From NCBI GenBank assembly GCA_021151835.1, contig JAGKWO010000007.1, forward strand, positions 169,517 to 233,516: DNA of 64,000 bases, written 5' to 3'. Positions 61,252 through 64,000 of this stretch are shown here, one piece after another (within the stretch, counting starts at the first letter, position 1; each line of letters starts with the position of its first letter). The notes beneath the pieces are model-generated. The model worked only from the letters and a program-made list of their open reading frames with translations. It did not search any database and was not told the origin of the DNA. Position numbers and translations under genes: made by a program. The stretch is from Gammaproteobacteria bacterium (lineage in GTDB: Bacteria > Pseudomonadota > Gammaproteobacteria > Pseudomonadales > Cellvibrionaceae).

Positions 61252-62609
61252 CGGTGCACTCCGCTACCCAATGGTTCCCAACCGGAGTCTTTTGCGGGTG
61301 AAAAACTTTGGAATGCAAAACGATGTTCAATCGGGTAAATATCCCGTCCGACAATTTCCCGCAGTATGCGACTGTTGCGATAACAGGACATGCCCAGGTC
61401 CTGGTTGATCAAACCATGGCTTTCGAAACCGGCGTTCTGGATAAAAATTTCGCGCCCGTGAATATCCACCGACCAATTTTCCTTTTGCAAATATTTGCCT
61501 TGTTCATCGCGTTCGATACGATCAAATACTCCTTCCATAAAAGCGGGTACTTCATACAGATGACCACTTGATAGCACCAAGCCATCCGTGTGCGTTTGAT
61601 AGTGTTCACCGGTTTGGTTGTGCACGAATTGCAGGAAAAATCCCTGTGAGTCGCTAGCGGTGCCATTGTGGAAATTACCGTCCTGCTCGACGTTGATCAG
61701 GTTCATACAGGGTAATAGCTGCACACGCGGTAAATTGCGGTGCCGGCTGGTATCGAGAAAATCGTAAATGCTATCGATTAGCGTCTGGTTTGCACCACAG
61801 TAAACACTTTTTTGTTCTTCAATAATTTTTTGCTTGGTGGGCTTGTCCAGTGCATGAAAATAACTGCCGTAATCGCCACACAGAATTTCCAGTGTCAGTT
61901 TCGCCGTTTCCATTTGGAAAAAACGCGGCGCGCGGGTTACCCAGTCGAGCTGGTAGCCAAACTTCTCGCTATCCTTGAGCAGGTCATAAAATATTTCGGC
62001 ACCACTTTGGCCGCCGCCAATAACGGTTATTTTTTTCTGTTGCTGTAGCCTTGCTTTGTTCTTTAAATAATGCGACGAATGCAAATTGATACCATTGGCA
62101 ACCGAGCGCAGGCAATCGGGAACGCGCGGTTTCATTCCCACACCAATAACCAGTTTTTTGGCCAGGAAACTAAACGGTTTATTATGTGGGGTTTCAATTC
62201 CGCTGATGCGATAAACGCGTTGCTCCGGAATATAATCCACCTGCTGGACATCGTGGTTAAAGCGGATATTATCCAGCCGGGACGCCGCCCATTGGCAGTA
62301 ACGGTTGTATTCCTGCCGCTCCAGGTAATAATTTTCGCGCACAAAAAAATTAAACAGGCTGCCTTGTTGCTTGCGATAATTTAAATAACTGAACGGGCTG
62401 GTAGGGTCTGCCATCGTGACCAGGTCCGCTAGAAAGGGGCTTTGCAGGGTCACACCGTCAATTAACATTCCCGGGTGCCAATTAAATCCTGCTCCTTTAT
62501 CCAGGAAAACGCAGCGCACATCGGGAAGCGTGGAAGACAGGCAGGCGAGTCCCAGGTTAAAAGGGCCCACGCCCACTGCGACAAAATCATAAGCAGCGTC
62601 GTTATACAT
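61248..62609 (-). CDS. alcA: Lysine/ornithine/diamine N-monooxygenase, AlcA-like
   Basis: A 453-residue flavin N-hydroxylase: FAD motif GVGPFNLGLACLSS (10-23), the substrate/FAD region KGAGFNWHPGMLIDGVTLQS, NADPH motif VIGGGQSGAEIFYDLL (near 196), and the C-terminal EHRFAFQSF. It hydroxylates a primary amine (putrescine or cadaverine in the alcaligin/putrebactin/bisucaberin routes; lysine or ornithine in others) to start hydroxamate synthesis. ATG 62609 has AAGGA 7 bp upstream. First biosynthetic gene of the operon, 249 bp after the AraC gene on the same strand. Confidence 0.9.
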   Translation of the reverse strand: MYNDAAYDFVAVGVGPFNLGLACLSSTLPDVRCVFLDKGAGFNWHPGMLIDGVTLQSPFLADLVTMADPTSPFSYLNYRKQQGSLFNFFVRENYYLERQEYNRYCQWAASRLDNIRFNHDVQQVDYIPEQRVYRISGIETPHNKPFSFLAKKLVIGVGMKPRVPDCLRSVANGINLHSSHYLKNKARLQQQKKITVIGGGQSGAEIFYDLLKDSEKFGYQLDWVTRAPRFFQMETAKLTLEILCGDYGSYFHALDKPTKQKIIEEQKSVYCGANQTLIDSIYDFLDTSRHRNLPRVQLLPCMNLINVEQDGNFHNGTASDSQGFFLQFVHNQTGEHYQTHTDGLVLSSGHLYEVPAFMEGVFDRIERDEQGKYLQKENWSVDIHGREIFIQNAGFESHGLINQDLGMSCYRNSRILREIVGRDIYPIEHRFAFQSFSPAKDSGWEPLGSGVHR

Positions 62610-62819
62610 TGCTGTTCCTTAATTAGATAATTTTTAACGTGATACTGAACGGGGCAACACACCAGGACCAAAAACAACAAAACCGCAAACCGCAAAACAC
62701 GCAATATCCAAAAAAAGTGAAAGCAAACCCGTAGTGCACAAGGTGTTGTGCGCTATTCGCCTTCAGCGTGCGGTTCGGGTTGTTGATTGGCTTGCTGTTA
62801 GCGCAAGCTAAACAGGTTC

Positions 62820-62852
62820 CAGGGAAATGACGATCAGGTCATTCGCTCCCTG
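62820..62852. terminator. Hairpin after the AraC regulator gene
   Basis: CAGGGAAATGAC (62820-62831), 6-nt loop, GTCATT-CGC-TCCCTG (62838-62852): two 6-bp stem parts with a 3-nt bulge. It begins 7 bp after the AraC stop and may end or attenuate that transcript before alcA. No strong U-run on the minus strand. Confidence 0.45.
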
Positions 62853-62858
62853 CAGGGT

Positions 62859-63782
62859 TTATTGATATTCATGGCACTCATTGCCCCGCTCAAATTTATA
62901 TTCCTTTGGATGAACACCGGTATGGCGTCGGAAAATCCTGATGAAATGGTCGGTATTCTGATAGCCCACTTCGGTGGCAAGCGCATCGATATTTAATAGC
63001 CCCCGGCCCAGCAAATGTTGTGCATGTTGCATGCGTTGTTTCTGTCGGTAGTCCACAATGCTACAACCGGTGAGCGCTTTGAATTCTTTCTTTAAATAAC
63101 ACTCGTTGGTGCCCGAAATACTGGCCAACTGGCGAATAGTCTGGTTACTTTTTATGTTGGAATCGATGAGCGATTTTACGCGTTCGGCCGAGCCCTGCTT
63201 CATCGGCAAAGCAAGGGTGTTGTGCTGCATGCTGCGACTTAGCACCTCGCCGATAACCGCGTAGCAATATCCTTGCAGGGCAACATATTCCAATTGATTT
63301 TTGGGATGGGGCAAGTTAATCAGGCACAACAGGTTTTTATACACTGACTCCATATCGCACACGCTTAACTTCCTGTTTAGCGGAGTGTAACCCGCCGCCA
63401 TCGGGTCATTACCTTGCATCAGTTCCCTATAGGCCTGTTCGTCTAAAAAAATGGATATTTCCGACGTTACTTTATTGGCAGGCAAGCGGGTTTTTATCCC
63501 GCTAAACTCGCCTGAAATTATTTTTATTTCCAGCGCGCTGACATGATAGGTATCAATCCGTTGCTCGACGGAATACTCAACGCTGCCCAATAAGCAAATA
63601 TGGATATTTAAAAATGTTTTTTCTTTTGCTTTGCAAATTTCTACGGAATTGTTAACGCAGCCATGTATACGGCTTAAGGAAATTCCTGCAAAACGGAAGC
63701 TGTCGAAATAACCACTGCCCACATCACCACTAAATTCATGCAGTTCTTTATTGATAAATGGATTAGCACTTGCCATACACAT
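62859..63782 (-). CDS. alcR: AraC-family regulator of the siderophore operon, AlcR-like
   Basis: A 307-residue AraC/XylS regulator. The C-terminal domain has two helix-turn-helix motifs: TIRQLASISGTNECYLKKEF and IDALATEVGYQNTDHFIRIF, then the family ending HTGVHPKEYK. The N-terminal domain (about 1-190) would bind the inducer. AlcR of Bordetella activates the alcaligin genes in response to the ferric siderophore; position, strand and family match. GGAG 6 bp upstream supports ATG 63782. A strong Fur-like site lies upstream at 63914. Confidence 0.85.
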   Translation of the reverse strand: MCMASANPFINKELHEFSGDVGSGYFDSFRFAGISLSRIHGCVNNSVEICKAKEKTFLNIHICLLGSVEYSVEQRIDTYHVSALEIKIISGEFSGIKTRLPANKVTSEISIFLDEQAYRELMQGNDPMAAGYTPLNRKLSVCDMESVYKNLLCLINLPHPKNQLEYVALQGYCYAVIGEVLSRSMQHNTLALPMKQGSAERVKSLIDSNIKSNQTIRQLASISGTNECYLKKEFKALTGCSIVDYRQKQRMQHAQHLLGRGLLNIDALATEVGYQNTDHFIRIFRRHTGVHPKEYKFERGNECHEYQ

Positions 63783-63913
63783 TCTTTACTCCACGACCAG
63801 CGCTTGATTGTTATCGTTAATTCATGTCAATAAAAAAGAGCGAATCATTTATCCGGTGTGCTGTTATGTAGATCCATTTCGCTACCACTGAACACCGGAA
63901 ATCAATCGCCGCA

Positions 63914-63932
63914 ACAAATGATAACCATTATC
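63914..63932. promoter_or_regulatory. Fur box upstream of the AraC regulator
   Basis: ACAAATGATAACCATTATC matches 15 of 19 positions of the Fur consensus GATAATGATAATCATTATC, the right 16 bases nearly all. It lies about 132 bp upstream of the regulator start and would make the regulator, and through it the operon, iron-repressed. The opposite direction leads out of the window, so a divergent target cannot be excluded. Confidence 0.75.
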
Positions 63933-64000
63933 AATAAAAGAGCTAGGGATATTTGGCCTCGAATAGGGAAATTTTTACGCGCAAGCGGGAAAGGTATTGA

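Noticed and set aside
62610..62720. Fur box directly before alcA
   Set aside because: The AT-rich stretch TTAAAAATTATCTAATTAA was compared with the Fur consensus, but matches are too few to call.

Overview
The window reads as chromosomal DNA of a gammaproteobacterium close to Cellvibrio (Cellvibrionaceae). This is inferred from Pseudomonas-like gene order (algP/FKBP/rsd-algQ/dsbB; HAD/rppH/ptsP/lgt/thyA/folA), a polyserine-linked lipoprotein, a PEP-CTERM protein and many TonB-linked genes. No 16S or other decisive marker is present. No tRNA, rRNA, CRISPR array, transposase or prophage was seen.

Layout. 1-6095: a TonB-dependent receptor (5' end outside the window), a PepSY membrane protein and a secreted multicopper oxidase. 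6096-7254: a probably decayed gene, then a DUF883 protein. 7364-9442: a LexA box followed by a radical-SAM protein and its DUF4130 partner, a likely SOS-controlled DNA-repair pair. 9467-12881: MgtC-like protein, PEP-CTERM protein, lipoprotein hydrolase and HD phosphohydrolase. 12887-18170: a five-gene minus-strand operon (Tsx-like porin, cysteine hydrolase, NCS2 permease, biuret-hydrolase-like enzyme, cupin) divergent from a GntR/FCD regulator, with a 12-bp palindrome in the shared upstream region. 18241-21614: conserved membrane and envelope genes. 21712-30706: yheS, TIGR02444, DUF2789, an AlgP-like protein, FKBP, rsd/algQ, dsbB, a FliL-like protein, gshA and a hypothetical gene. 31057-35432: a membrane protein and a 1178-residue Ig-like lipoprotein with two repeated halves. 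35775-43164: housekeeping genes (rlmI-like, HAD, rppH, ptsP, lgt, thyA, folA). 43401-48606: a six-gene DUF3450/ExbB/ExbB/ExbD/TonB/TPR energy-transduction operon. 48701-50545: ilvD.

50694-63932 is the most notable region. A TonB-dependent siderophore receptor and a PepSY reductase-like protein face a minus-strand hydroxamate siderophore operon: an AraC regulator, an N-hydroxylase, an MFS exporter, an N-acyltransferase, an IucA/IucC synthetase, a 2Fe-2S siderophore reductase, a Rieske oxygenase, and an integral-membrane di-iron hydroxylase at the distal end. The gene set matches the Bordetella alcaligin locus (alcABC, alcE, alcR, alcS, receptor). A Fur-box-like site lies upstream of the regulator and a weaker one upstream of the receptor. 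The likely product is a macrocyclic dihydroxamate of the putrebactin/alcaligin class. The membrane hydroxylase is an unexplained extra gene.

Together the genes describe a TonB-rich bacterium with strong iron acquisition: two receptor/PepSY modules, a dedicated energising operon and its own siderophore. It also has a nitrogen-compound salvage operon and an SOS-linked repair operon. All functions are read from sequence motifs and remembered family features; no database search was run.
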